From contig NJFT01000139.1 in assembly GCA_002221725.1 (NCBI GenBank), positions 1-64,000 of the forward strand: 64,000 bases of DNA, written 5' to 3'. Positions 10,304 through 21,683 of this stretch are shown one piece after another; position 1 is the first letter of the stretch; every line of letters starts with the position of its first letter. The notes beneath the pieces are model-generated. The model ran no database searches, was not told the DNA's origin, and saw only the letters and a list, made by a program, of their open reading frames with translations. The translations under genes were made by a program, and so were the position numbers. This stretch comes from Scedosporium boydii (Eukaryota; Ascomycota; Sordariomycetes; Microascales; Microascaceae).

Positions 10304-12282
10304 GGTGGTGGTGGCGGAGGTGAATGTGACTTGAACGGCAAGACGCGTAAGAGGACGATAAAGGAGGGGAAGCAAGAGGCACTAAGCCACTGCTGAGGTT
10401 TCCCGATAAACGAAAATTGATGCGCCCGCAGTCGAAAGCGTTGCGAGAATAGGTTTGAGCAGTGTAGAAGGCGATGCGTGAATGCGGGTGGCGATGGTCG
10501 TGAGGTGTAAACAACACCAGAGCACAGGTGGCGCGCTAGGTTTGGTGGATACGAATCGCGTTGTGTCGGTTCAGTTTCGGGACGGCCACGACGGATACAA
10601 AACAGAGGCGGCGATCGGATATTAAGAATAACGTGCACAAATGCAGTTTGAAATCGCGCCCAAGGTCGAAGGACAGATTCCGACAATGATGGTACCTGGC
10701 GACGCGGTTTTGCTTTGCGGCGACGAGCAAAAAAATGGCGGACGAATTTGGGGAAGAGGTGGAGGGACTTTGAGAGGGGGGGGGTTGTGTTTTGCTATTG
10801 CTTCCGTCGACTTCAGGTCCACCACTAATTTGCCGGCTTTTTGTCGGTGGCTGGGAACCGCCACAAGGGAGCTCGGGCCACCCAGCAACAGGACAAGAAC
10901 TTGAGAACAAACTCGAGCAGACAATTGGATAGATTGATGTGTCATCTTGTTGTAGCCAATCAAAGCCTAAGCATCACGTGATGCGAATACGGTCGAAGTG
11001 GAAGGTCAAGCAATCCGCGCTCTGGGCGGTCTTTGGCCGTGACAACCCCCAAGTTGTGGATAATTAGCTTCTGGAAGCTACAGGCGGAACCGCCAGGATC
11101 TACATGCAACGGCAGGCTTGTCTTGAAAGACGTCAATTCAATTCCTCTTGCGTATTCGAAGGGCTTTTCTTTCATTCTTTCATTTTTTTTTTTCCCTCAA
11201 AGTCGTATTACTCTACCACTGCTGAGGTAGAATATCACTCCATATGTCTCCATATACGTAGGGTATCATCAAGGTTCGTATCAATACAGCCGTCATGTGA
11301 ACTAAGTTCTGTCCATTGTGTCTAATACGAGGCGGCTAAGTTTCCAGTGCACTGACTTCAGATGCAAGCCACATATCGATTCAGTCGCAGTCGATGTCAG
11401 GGGCGGGCGATATAAGACCGTCTCCCGTTTGTTTCTGAATTGTGTGATCAATGTTAAAGCGCTAAATGCAGCGCGCTACTTATACTCTAGACTGGCTCTG
11501 GCTGCTGCGGTTCTGTTTATACGACGTTGACTTCGTAAGTGAATTGGTTTTGGCAGTTGCCACAGACGAAATTGCCTTGAGACTGTTCAGGACGGTTCGC
11601 CAGGCTGTAGTTTACATTCCTCCAGTGAAGCCTCGCGAGACCCACTGAAGGAACGCCTTAGCGATCATCGACCGAACCCTCCCCGTGGTACCTCACAGGG
11701 CCTGGCCCACCGCCACTACCAAGACTAGTCCTAATCCAGGAGCGACGTAGCGCTGTTCTCCGTCGGGTCCAGTTTTCCCTGCGAATTGAGCAGCTGTACT
11801 CGCCCGTTTGAGAATGAGATGTGGCACTGTGCAATCGTGTTCACTTCAATCAGATTTGTTCCTGGGAAATTTGCTTTCTTTCAAAACTTCCATTCTTCAG
11901 CCACCAAACCCAAAAGACATTCTACCAGAATTCGAGTTATCGAAACACAATCGGGTATTTTTCCAGCCTCGTCACTCCCCGTCGCCGCGTCTTAACCGAC
12001 ACCTGGGGAACCTCGAAGACCTCTTCTCCCTGAAATATACCGAAGACTCTGCCGCCATTCCAGCGACCAGCAGCTCCTACGACAACGTGACATCAAGGTC
12101 TCTCACGCGAAGAGCCCTTCGAACTTCATAGCACCGTTGAAGTTTCCGATCCCTGGACTTCATCAACTCGACTGAACAGCAGAACTGTGTATCAAATCCA
12201 ATCCCATTCGTCCTGATGCACTCCCAAACCCGTGATTAGCTTCAACTACCTGGCACGAACCCCCTGTCAACGTCCCCTAACC
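10304..12282. promoter_or_regulatory. 2-kb divergent promoter region, RAD21 / PMR1
   Basis: Both genes point outward from this gap. No supported coding frame. A 14-bp perfect palindrome GCATCACGTGATGC lies at 10973-10986, with a CCAAT-type element (TAGCCAATCA) about 20 bp to its left. Much of 11300-12280 is probably 5' leader or promoter of PMR1, but transcript boundaries cannot be seen. Confidence 0.55.
10973..10986. promoter_or_regulatory. E-box palindrome (CACGTG core)
   Basis: GCATCACGTGATGC is a perfect 14-bp inverted repeat with core TCACGTGA, the type of site bound by bHLH regulators such as Cbf1 or SREBP-like factors. It lies 670 bp upstream of RAD21 and 1.3 kb upstream of PMR1. Functional binding is inferred only. 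Confidence 0.45.
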
Positions 12283-15200
12283 ATGCAATTGCCATGGCGC
12301 GGGCAGAACAGCGAAGGCCTTCTGCCAGTTGCGGAGACTGCGGCCTTCTTGAGACCTAACTTCGAGCCATCGGACAAGGAGCATTGGAAGCATATTAGGC
12401 CCCCTTCACGACTGGCGCGGACGACACCGGCACAATCTAGAGTAAGTCTGTGGCGGCTAGGAACACACACAATGACTTTTTCTCTTCTACCCGGAACGGG
12501 GATCGCGATGCTGATAGTATCATACATAGGGCGTTGCCGACCAGTTCTCTTACACTACCCCCGGAGAGGTAGCTTCTCGATTAAGCACTTCCCTAACCCA
12601 CGGCCTGTCAGAGGTTGAAGCTCTCAAGCGTCTCAGCGATTATGGACCGAACGAGATACCGCACGAAGATCCCGAGCCCATCTGGCTAAGATTTCTGGGC
12701 CAGTTTAAAGAGCCCCTCATCCTGTTGCTGTTAGCATCAGCTGCCGCGTCGATACTGGTAGGAAATATGGACGATGCGCTGAGCATTACAGTCGCAGTTA
12801 CTATTGTGGTCGCAGTCGGGTTTGCGCAAGAATACCGGTCTGAGAAATCCATCGAAGCCCTGAACCATCTCGTCCCAAACCATGCGCACCTTGTGCGCGC
12901 AACTCCAAACCCGCCTACATTTAGTCGCTCCGCGGCCTGGCCACCAGCTCTAGGGGAGACGTTAGACGGAATTAACTCGCCCGGTACCAGCACTCCAGGA
13001 GAAGAAGCGTTGGAAGCGGCATCGAGTAAAGTGATGGCATCTCAGCTTGTGCCCGGCGATCTAGTTTTATTCACGACTGGCGACCGCATCCCGGCCGACA
13101 TCCGTGTGACCAAGGCCGTCGACTTGACGATCGATGCGTCGAATCTCACTGGCGAGAACGAACCAGTGCGGGTCACTGCCGATACCAAAGCGCAGGCTCC
13201 CCATATGCCCGTCTCGATGAATGGTCATCTGTCCCCTAACTCGGGTGCGCGTACACCTGTCGGAGACGATGTTGTTCACAATATCGCTTACATGGGTACT
13301 TTGGTCAGATCCGGTCATGGACAAGGTATTGTCTTCGCGACCGGCGGCAATACTCACTTTGGTACCATTGCAACAAGCGTGTCGGGGACGGAAAGTCCAA
13401 GGTCGCCACTCCAACTGTCCATGGACACTCTGGGCTCGCAATTGAGCAAGTTCTCCTTCGTAATTATCGGCCTTATTTCTCTAGTGGGCTGGCTACAGGG
13501 GAAAAATCTGCTGGACATCTTCACAATCTCTGTTTCTCTGGCTGTAGCGGCTATTCCCGAAGGTCTGCCTATCATCGTCACTGTTACTCTTGCGCTTGGT
13601 GTCCACCGAATGGCAAGGCATAATGCAATTGTTCGAAGAATGCCCAAAGTTGAGACCCTGGGTTCGGTTAATGTTGTGTGTACCGATAAGACAGGTAACT
13701 TTTTATGCCTCCCGCATCTTGTGCCGGCTGGTTTTTGCTAACATGTCTTAATAGGGACTTTGACGACGAACCATATGACAACGGCCAAGATGTGGTACTT
13801 TGGATCCGATAGCGCTTTCGATGTCGACTCTGACGATGAGGCGACGGAAAGACGGCCAGATGCGGCTACGTTGCGAATATTACGTATCGGAAACATTGCC
13901 AATAATGGGCGCCTAGGACGACAGTATGCCGACGACAGCACATCTGCGACCAGAGCAAGGGCGGTGCTCTCATCCACACAAAGTCGCTATGGTCAGGCGT
14001 GGACGAGATGGGTCGGGCAACCTACTGATGTTGCGATGCTCGATCTTTTGGACAGGTTCAAGGAGCACGATGTCCGAGACTCAGTCGGACCTCGAATCAG
14101 CGACACGCCTTTCAGCTCTGAGCGCAAATGGATGGGCGTAACGGTTGCATCGGACAAGGGAGATCGAGAACTTGCTTACATGAAGGGAGCCATTGACAAA
14201 ATTCTCGATGCCTGTGATACGTATGTCACTGGGGACGGTCGCGAAATAGTCCTTGATCGGGCTCGGAAGCAAGAGGCGCTAGAGGCTGCGGATGCAATGG
14301 CGTCCCAAGGGCTTCGTGTCCTAGCGTTCGCCAGTGGTCTTGTTTCGAAACCTTCGAAGGGCAGGACGGCACTATCACCCAATCCTCGCACTACCCCACC
14401 TAGCACTGACGGAGGGAATAGTCCCCTGCCCCGCTACACTGAAGAGACTTTCCGGGGCTTGACGTTTGCAGGTCTTGTCGGCATGCGCGACCCACCACGT
14501 CCGGGCGTGAGTCGCTCAATTCGAAGGTTAATGCGTGGAGGAGTCAGGGTGATTATGATCACTGGTGATGCTGAGGCAACAGCAATGGCGATTGGCAGAC
14601 AGCTGGGCATGAACATCGCAGTGGCCAACGAGCGAGGAGCACCGGGTCAATCAACGGTCCGGCCGGTCCTGACGGGTGACGAGGTCGACGCCATGTCTGA
14701 GCAGGATCTCGCGCTCGCCATGAGCCACACGACAATTTTTGCGCGAACCAACCCGGACCACAAACTAAAGATCATCCGCGCACTGCAATCGAGAGGCGAT
14801 ATCGTAGCCATGACTGGAGATGGCGTGAATGATGCGCCAGCTCTCAAGAAGGCTGATATTGGTATCTCGATGGGTCTCAACGGAACCGACGTTGCCAAGG
14901 AAGCTGCTGACATGATCTTGACGGACGATGACTTCTCGACTATCCTCCACGCCATCGAAGAAGGCAAGGGCATATTCAACAACATCCAAAATTTCCTGAC
15001 ATTCCAACTCAGCACTAGCGCGGCAAGTCTGTCTTTGGTGCTGGTTTGCACTTGCCTTGGGTTCAAGAATCCGTTGAATGCCATGCAGATTCTCTGGATC
15101 AGTAAGTATTTGGATAGAAAAATCCACTTTCCTCTCTCTGCTTTGAATACACATGCCGCTAACATCTTCCTCTAGATATTATCATGGATGGCCCGCCAGC

Positions 15201-15714
15201 GCAGTCCCTCGGTGTTGAGGCTGTCGACAAAGACGTCATGAATAAGCCGCCACGAAGACGTGGCGACCCAGTCTTGACCCAAGCGCTGATTAGGCGCGTA
15301 CTCACATCAGCAGCCATCATCATGCTAGGCACGATGATGGTTTATAGCAGAATGCTCGTGGATGGCGAAGTGTCGCGGAGAGACACAACAATGACGTTTA
15401 CATGTTTTGTCCTCTTCGACATGTTCAACGCGCTTGCCTGCAGATCCGAATCGAAGTCCATCCTGCAGGGCGAGATTGGTCTGTTCTCCAACTCGCTCTT
15501 CAACTGGGCCGTGTCGCTCAGTCTTGCCGGCCAGCTACTGGTCATCTACTTGCCATGGCTCCAGGAGGTTTTCCAGACGGAGGCGCTGGGCCTCTACGAT
15601 CTCGTGAGCCTGGTGATACTCTGCAGCACGGTATTTTGGGCTGACGAGGCGAGGAAGTATTGGATGTACGGCAGGAAAAAGCGGCTCGGCAACGGGTATA
15701 GCCAAGCTGTATGA
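12283..15714 (+). CDS. PMR1: Golgi Ca2+/Mn2+-transporting P-type ATPase (Pmr1/SPCA)
   Basis: Four exons (12283-12441, 12530-13694, 13755-15101, 15176-15714) give 1069 aa. Introns are 88, 60 and 74 nt, with clean GTAAGT/GTAACT donors and branch sites CTGATAG, CTTAATAG-proximal and CGCTAACATC. The hallmarks of a P2A ATPase are present: [13 protein letters not shown] in the fourth membrane helix ([11 protein letters not shown]), the phosphorylation motif DKTGTLT with Asp439, and [10 protein letters not shown]. The second intron splits the DKTG|TLT motif. The N-terminal [15 protein letters not shown] and [14 protein letters not shown] blocks and the C-terminal [12 protein letters not shown] block are specific for the Pmr1/SPCA branch. 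The enzyme loads the Golgi lumen with Ca2+ and Mn2+, needed for glycosylation and sorting. The start ATG (CTAACCATGC) is the first in frame. Confidence 0.95.
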
Positions 15715-16535
15715 GTATGAAAGTTATCTCGTTGCGAAAGTTGCATGTCCGGGGGAGTCAGGGTCTCGGGAAAGGAGTTTGTTCCTTCTTTTTTTCTTTT
15801 GAAAACGGCATTGCATTGTACATGTTTTTTGCGCGGCTTGGTTTTGGACCAGAGCTCTAGATGGGGGTTTACATCTTTGGCCTGCTTTCCGCCTGTAATC
15901 TACTTTCAGAAAAACATATATGCTCGGGCGGATGACGATGAGTCCTGCAAGACATCAGAGACCGGCCTCTTTTCTTTTTCTTCCCCCTTTACCCTTTTGC
16001 TTTCTTCTTTTCGTTTCTCGTCTCTGGCTTTTCACTGAGCGGCGCATAGAAATAGAAATGGTGGGTTGAGCGAGGCAATAGCGAGGCAATCGAGAGTAGG
16101 ACTGTATAAATAAGGCGGATAATATATACTTGCACCATGTTTGAACTTGAATCTTGTGAAAGGTGAGACGTGTATGGCGGCGGAGCCTTGTTACACCGAG
16201 CATGATCGAGCCGCCGAAAGACTCCATACTCCATTCAATTCATCAATATACTAGACGACAGGTCGCAACTCCAAGGCTGCCTACGCATATCATTCTGCTG
16301 CTATCTATCCTAAGATAATCAAAAGCCGGTAGAGACAGTGTTGTGTCGAGTACAGAAGCATCATGTGCAAAGACAACATGAATGAAGGTCATCAATCGTC
16401 AGACAGTCCCTGATCCGTCAATCTTGTCTAGAGCAATCGGCCAATATCATTTCCCGACTCCTTGCTTCCAGGTGCGCCTAGTGCCACCCGTATTCTAGGA
16501 GTGTCATCCATTGAGAAGCCGCCTTCTTGCCTGCA
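15715..16535. other. Intergenic, convergent 3' flanks
   Basis: Lies between the 3' end of PMR1 and the 3' end of the leftward GTPase gene. T-rich and C/T-rich runs (about 15790-15800, 15969-16020) are present. No gene recognised. Confidence 0.6.
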
Positions 16536-18098
16536 TCATGTCCACCAATTTCGCACCCTCTCCCAAAATGACCATTTTGGTCCAGCACTGCTATCCTTAC
16601 GATTTGTGGACTCATGCCCCGTCTTGCGAGCTTCATCGAAGTACGTCGAAGCTCTGTAGGCCACTTTAAACCACCAGACCAGTTTCTGAATCCACGAAGG
16701 TTCGTCGTGTATCCGTTCCCGACCAGGTCCGTCCCGGTGATCAGGGGCATTTCCCGTCGTGTTCGAGGCCCCTTCGGCAGCAGGCACCGAGGGCGGGGCT
16801 GCGCCGGAGTGCGTGGAAGAACGCCCAGCTCGGGGGTCAGCTCCTGGTGTTGGCGGAGATTGTTCGTCATCATTTCGTCCCTGGATGAGAGCCCGGCCAC
16901 CCTGAATTCGCACAGCTGTGCTTGGCAACTCCGCCTTCAGTACTTTGGCCGCCTCGGTCTCCAGCATCTCACGACCTTCCCTCTTCATCTCGACTAAGAC
17001 CTGCAACGTAGGGGCCCTCGGGTCTCGGTACTTTCGTCGAATAAGGTCCCGTAGCTCGTCCCCCCGCTCCGGGCCGTTATCGTCCATGGAGAGAATGGTC
17101 GCGTGTGCGTCAATAGAACCCTCGCCCTTGGGGAATCCATGATGGTAAACCGAGCCCCCAGAAATTCGGCCTGGCGGATCAAGGATTTGCTTGACGTCTG
17201 GGTGTGCAAGGAGGTTCTCAGCCCTACCCCAAGCCTTGCGGAACCCACTGTTTGTCATTTCATCCCACTGACTCGTAATGAGCGTAATGTTGGCGAAGAA
17301 TTCCGGGCCACAGAAGCATTTGATGAAGCGGATTGTTCGCAGATCTTCCCGTGACAGCCGGGTTCCGGGTTTCCCAAAAACAAAGAGGACTCCGGCAAAT
17401 TTGACAAATGGATGAAGAATTGTGAGACAACTCAAGATGTTTTGGAAATTGTCCATGTCGTCCATATCAGCCGCACCAAAGCCCGCGGTGTCCACGAAAA
17501 GGTACTGTTCTCCATCGATGACAGCGGGGCAGATCTCGTACTGTCGCGTGCCTAGATTCCGAAGGCCTTAGCTTCTGTGTGCTCTGATATCGTGCTCAGA
17601 GGATTTGAACAAACCTGAATCCAGTGTTTCTCCCACTTTAAGATCCAGCCCCGTCATCTCCTTGAGCATGGTACTCTTCCCAGTGCCTGCTTGACCGATA
17701 ACGAAGATCACCTTCGTTCCACGCAAGCTAGATCAGGCGCATTAGCGGCTGCAAGTTAATGATTCGAGGGCCGATACCTACTGGGATTTTATGAAGGCTA
17801 CCACTCTATCACTGGCAGCGCCCTTAGCCTTGGCAACGAGCCGCTTCAACTTCCTAAATCCCCATGGAGCCCAGCCGGTAGGCTTTGTAGCCTCCCCTTC
17901 TGTCTCAGAGTCCGAGAGACCGTAGTCATCTTCATCAATAGAAGTGGACGCAAGGTGGTCCTCGACGTCGGAGATTGAAGTTGACTAGGCGGTAGAATCA
18001 GTGCCCGATCACCTATCGGACTGAACTTGGCGCATATCCCTTGGGGACATTACCTTCAGTTGAAGGGTTGTTTCCAATGGTGTACTTACTGAAGTCAT
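16536..18098 (-). CDS. AIG1/septin-like P-loop GTPase, accessory
   Basis: Four exons on the minus strand (18098-18090, 17984-17782, 17727-17615, 17551-16536) give 446 aa; the frame is kept at all three junctions. G1 is GQAGTGKST (82-90), G3 is DTAGFG (129-134), and the G4 position reads TSQWD (201-205), as in fungal AIG1-type GTPases rather than NKxD. The N-terminus is acidic (Ser/Asp/Glu); the region after about 320 is low-complexity, and the C-terminus (WIQKLVWWFKVAYR, then FWERVRNWWT) is Trp-rich and could touch membrane. The first coding exon is only nine nucleotides (Met-Thr-Ser). The second exon has no in-frame ATG and its upstream frame is closed by a stop, so this micro-exon or an unseen one is required. 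The substrate or partner is unknown. Such GTPases occur in the variable part of fungal genomes and some relate to incompatibility or defence proteins, which is inference here. Confidence 0.75.
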
Positions 18099-18834
18099 CG
18101 TAGATGAAAGAGGTGGGATCGAACGGCTGTATAGACCAGCGCGGGATAGTGTGGAGGATGAAGGTGTATAGGATCAAGACTTAGCTGAACGAACGAGGGC
18201 TTGGGGCTTGGAGAGAGGAAGAAAAGAGAGAGAGAGAGATGAAGAGGAGAAGAGGAGGAGAGTGTTCTACTTATAGTTGAGGTCGGCTATAAAGGCTGGG
18301 CGGTCCCCTCTACGCCAGCTCAAATCCTTCTTTCTTGACGTTTCCATCACAGTCACTCAGCCTGGTGAAAAAGGACCCCGATGCGCCTTGATAGACAGCT
18401 CTATGATGCTAGAAATGCCTTGTTGTGGTCTGGCACCACATCTTATTGGTGCTTCACTAAAGTTCAGACCACTCATTGGCAGAGCCGACGGCCAACCAGA
18501 GATTCTATTTTTTTAGATTTGCGTCGTCCTGGGCCTCTCATGTTATCTTGTACGACAAGGCAAAGCGGGGTCCTCGTGCCAGGCAATGGTGGCTAGATAC
18601 CCGCTCGACGTGAAGGGGGAGTCGAGGTTGTTGAATTTACACTCCTTGGTCTTCGGGCGTTCGTCTAATGGAGAAGGGGCTTCGCTCTGTTGTAATTCCG
18701 ATCGCTGCCCCCTTCGACCCACGAGCGTCAACCGCAGAACTGTCATCTGATGTTAGGCCTTTTTGGATATACTTGGATACAGACTAGCACTTTGAGCTTT
18801 GCGCTCTCTGTGGGTTGCGCTGCTTTCAAGCGAC
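18099..18834. other. Divergent intergenic region, GTPase / Clr5 gene
   Basis: Contains the promoter of the leftward GTPase gene, including a polypurine tract, and the upstream region of the rightward Clr5-domain gene. No additional coding frame is supported. Confidence 0.55.
18205..18262. repeat. Polypurine (GA/GAAG) tract upstream of GTPase gene
   Basis: A run of almost only G and A, with an (AG)n core near 18224-18238 and GAGGAGAAGAGGAGG near 18243-18262. On the strand of the GTPase gene this is a C/T-rich tract 110-165 bp upstream of the ATG, the usual position of the pyrimidine box of filamentous-fungal promoters. It is also a mutable microsatellite. Confidence 0.6.
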
Positions 18835-20430
18835 ATGGATCCTCCACACTACCAACCTATCGCTCCAAAGCCACCCGGCTTGTCAGGTATCCCCGGGAAT
18901 GCGCTTCTACCAGCGGCTCCAGTCCCTATCCGAGCATCGGAATCACAACCTGTAGCTCGACAGAAGCATTTGAGTGTTGCCATATTAAACCCGTCGGAAG
19001 AGAAGTGGAAAGGAGTGAAACCAACCCTCGATAGGCTCTATGGTAAGGAAGGCCTTTCATTAAGGGTAGTGGCGGATATCATGTGGCGTTTGTATCACTT
19101 CAAGGCACCGTAAGAGTCTTTTCTTTGCCGCCATCTGCGCTTTCATGGGACGTTTGCCAACCGCTATAATAGGAACATGAAATATAAGACGGGCAGGACA
19201 AGCTTCGAAGCCCGAGGCATCCGGAAGAATAAGGCTGGACCAAGACCTGGTCGACGGACGAGACCTCGACGAATACCGAAGCCACCCCTCGCAGTGATAT
19301 CCCAAGCCATAGTACGCATGGGCGATTTCACATTCAAGCCTGATATGGAATGCCTTACGCAATACCCCCACCAGGAGAAGGTCCTTCTCAGCCTAGATTG
19401 CTATATCTACAACCTTTTCGATGCGGGACGCAAAGACGGTTGGACCGCGGACCTTCTCAACTTCATTAGGCGCAACGGTTCGCGCGAGAACACTCTGGCA
19501 TCATGGCAAGAGATATCAGACGAGGCGTATGGCGCGTCCGTGCTGATCGGATTTGGCCATGTCGAACAAGCGGAAGCCACTCTCGAAAAGCTGTTCACAA
19601 AACTTCGCGAGGTAGCGGGGCACGAAGACCCGTCGATCTTTGTCAAATTCTGGCGCATCTGCCTCGGGATTTTCGGCATCGATGGACGCTGTGGTCATCG
19701 CGTTAACGCGAAGGCTCGCCTATTCGAATGTTTAGAGGAGATCTTTGCGAAGCACGATAGAAAAGGGCATCCGTTGGCAACAATGCTATCGTCATTAAGC
19801 GAGGTATCGCCTCCTGACTTCAAGGATACTCTCCGGATTGGTTTTGACAAAACCCTAAGAACAATAACAAGATTAGTTGGTGACGAGAATGCTATGATCC
19901 TTCACATGTGGTCGCACTTCTTCAAGTACTGGGATAGCCAGTACCTTGTCAAGGAAACGCTTTTGCTCAAGTTCCAATGGGTGTGGGAGAGGGTTCACGA
20001 AGGAGAGGGCGTAAAATTGCACTCCGAAGAGGCGATTTCCGTCCACTACTACTACACCTACGCAGCATACTATCTTTGCAAGCCAAGACTACTGGGAGAA
20101 AAGATGGTCGTCGAGCTGTTCGATCGAACCGAAAAGTTCTTCTGCACGGTAGATGAGCCGAGGTGGTCGCTGATAGCCCTAGCATTCGCCTTTTCCGCCA
20201 GAATCACGGCCCTGATTCATCGCAATGAAGGCAAGGAGGATTTGTGCCGGCATGCTATGAATGTCGCTATCGAGAAATTAGAACGGGGGGACAGGGAATG
20301 CGCCACGAGGGCCGCAATGCTCTCCGGAATGCTCGCGAAGTGGCTCAAGAAATGGGGGTACCGGGAGGAGTCGCAAACAGAGTATCTGCGAGCAACACGA
20401 ATCCGGACTAGTATTGGGGAATGGAAATAA
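18835..20430 (+). CDS. Clr5-domain protein of unknown function
   Basis: Two exons (18835-19109 and 19173-20430) give 510 aa. The donor is CACC|GTAAGA, the acceptor TATAATAG|GAAC, and the junction is in frame. Residues about 54-112 form a Clr5 domain: W58, LDRLYGKEGLSLRVVADIM, then the Tyr-Lys and RKNK elements, the last part encoded across the intron. Clr5 domains are found N-terminally in many expanded fungal families; S. pombe Clr5 acts in heterochromatin-independent silencing. The remaining 400 residues are helical with Trp/Phe/Leu spacing (WxxVWERVHEGEG, YYYTYAAYYL), suggesting a helical-repeat (TPR-like) solenoid, with no catalytic motif visible. A basic stretch (110-126) could bind nucleic acid or act as a nuclear signal. 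It lies beside the GTPase gene in a small accessory block between housekeeping genes. Confidence 0.78.
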
Positions 20431-21683
20431 GAGAGACCATCGCCTGCATGATTTCCACCGCGTAGTTGGCGAGAGGCTTGGATGATGTTGAGCAGAGTAC
20501 GGCTTTTAATAACAACGCAGATTGTCAATTTGCTCCCGTTAGGGCTATTTTCGTTTCCAGGAATGCGGAATTGTTCACCGAGGTGTTTCCTCATCTGTAC
20601 TTCATTCATATCATCGTGGGCTTCTGTCCTGACACGCGACCAGACCCTGCCCGGAAGTCCGGTTTCGCCTCTCGCGGCCTTAAAGAGACGCCGTGATCGT
20701 GATAGATGCGGCTCTCGAAGGAATGTCCGTCGAAAAAAAGACTCCTCGCCTCCGAGCTGTGGGAAAGGGAAAAGCACTGGACTGCCATCTCGACATGTAA
20801 GGACTGTCCACGTGGATTCTCAGAGTTCAGCCATATTCCGAGTAAGAGTCTTGCCACAGAATAAACAACACCTGACGGCTTTCCGGGGGGCTCCCGAGAG
20901 GCAACAGAGATCTTCCTAGTTGGCAAAGGAGGCGATTGCTATCGGCCATAGACTCCGTATTATAAAGCGGGCCAAGTCGTGCGTGGCATAAGAGGCTGGG
21001 ACGACGGAAGCATGCTCAATGTCCTCAGAGCTTTGGAGAGGGTGCAAGAATCTAGGCTGATTTGGGGTTCTGAAATTAATTCAACGTTGCTACTATACAC
21101 CCCCCAAAAATATTGATAACAGCCCGGCAGCCTGGTTGTAAGCAATTGATATTTGATATTGATGGCTCATCCAGCCAGCCAATTGATCGTTGCGGGAGGA
21201 AGAGGAGCCCTGGGCTGGGTTTGAGTCTGAGTCTGGTGAGCTGGCAGGCGACCCTATATCTCGAAGGAGCAATTACCCTCATACACTAGATTGACAAGAA
21301 GTACTAAGAAGTCCATGCTTTCATTCCTCTCAAGAGTAAAAGACGTATGGAATCAATCTTGGGTTTGACGTGGACGTTTTTGGCGGCCAAAAAACAACTG
21401 TCCAAAATATTGACACCAACACAGTACATAATTGACATTGAAGCCTCGAACTCTCCCCACCAAATCCAGTGATCACCTCAACCACCTCAACCTCACCCGT
21501 GCTCCCTCACAACCTGCTGTCCTTAAATTCCACCAACCTCCGGGAACCTCTTTTCCACGTCTCTCTTGCAGCCCACACGTATCGAGGTATCGTCGAAATC
21601 TCTCCGGTCGCGAACTGGCCATTTCGCCGTACGAAAAAGCCGCCCTCCGGGACCGCAATGCGTTTCCCGGCAAGGCGCCCGAA
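20431..21683. other. Intergenic region upstream of COG4
   Basis: No recognisable gene. It holds an E-box palindrome TCCACGTGGA at 20807-20816. The COG4 frame stays open from about 21432 but without an ATG until 21684, so the last 250 bp are probably 5' leader. Confidence 0.55.
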
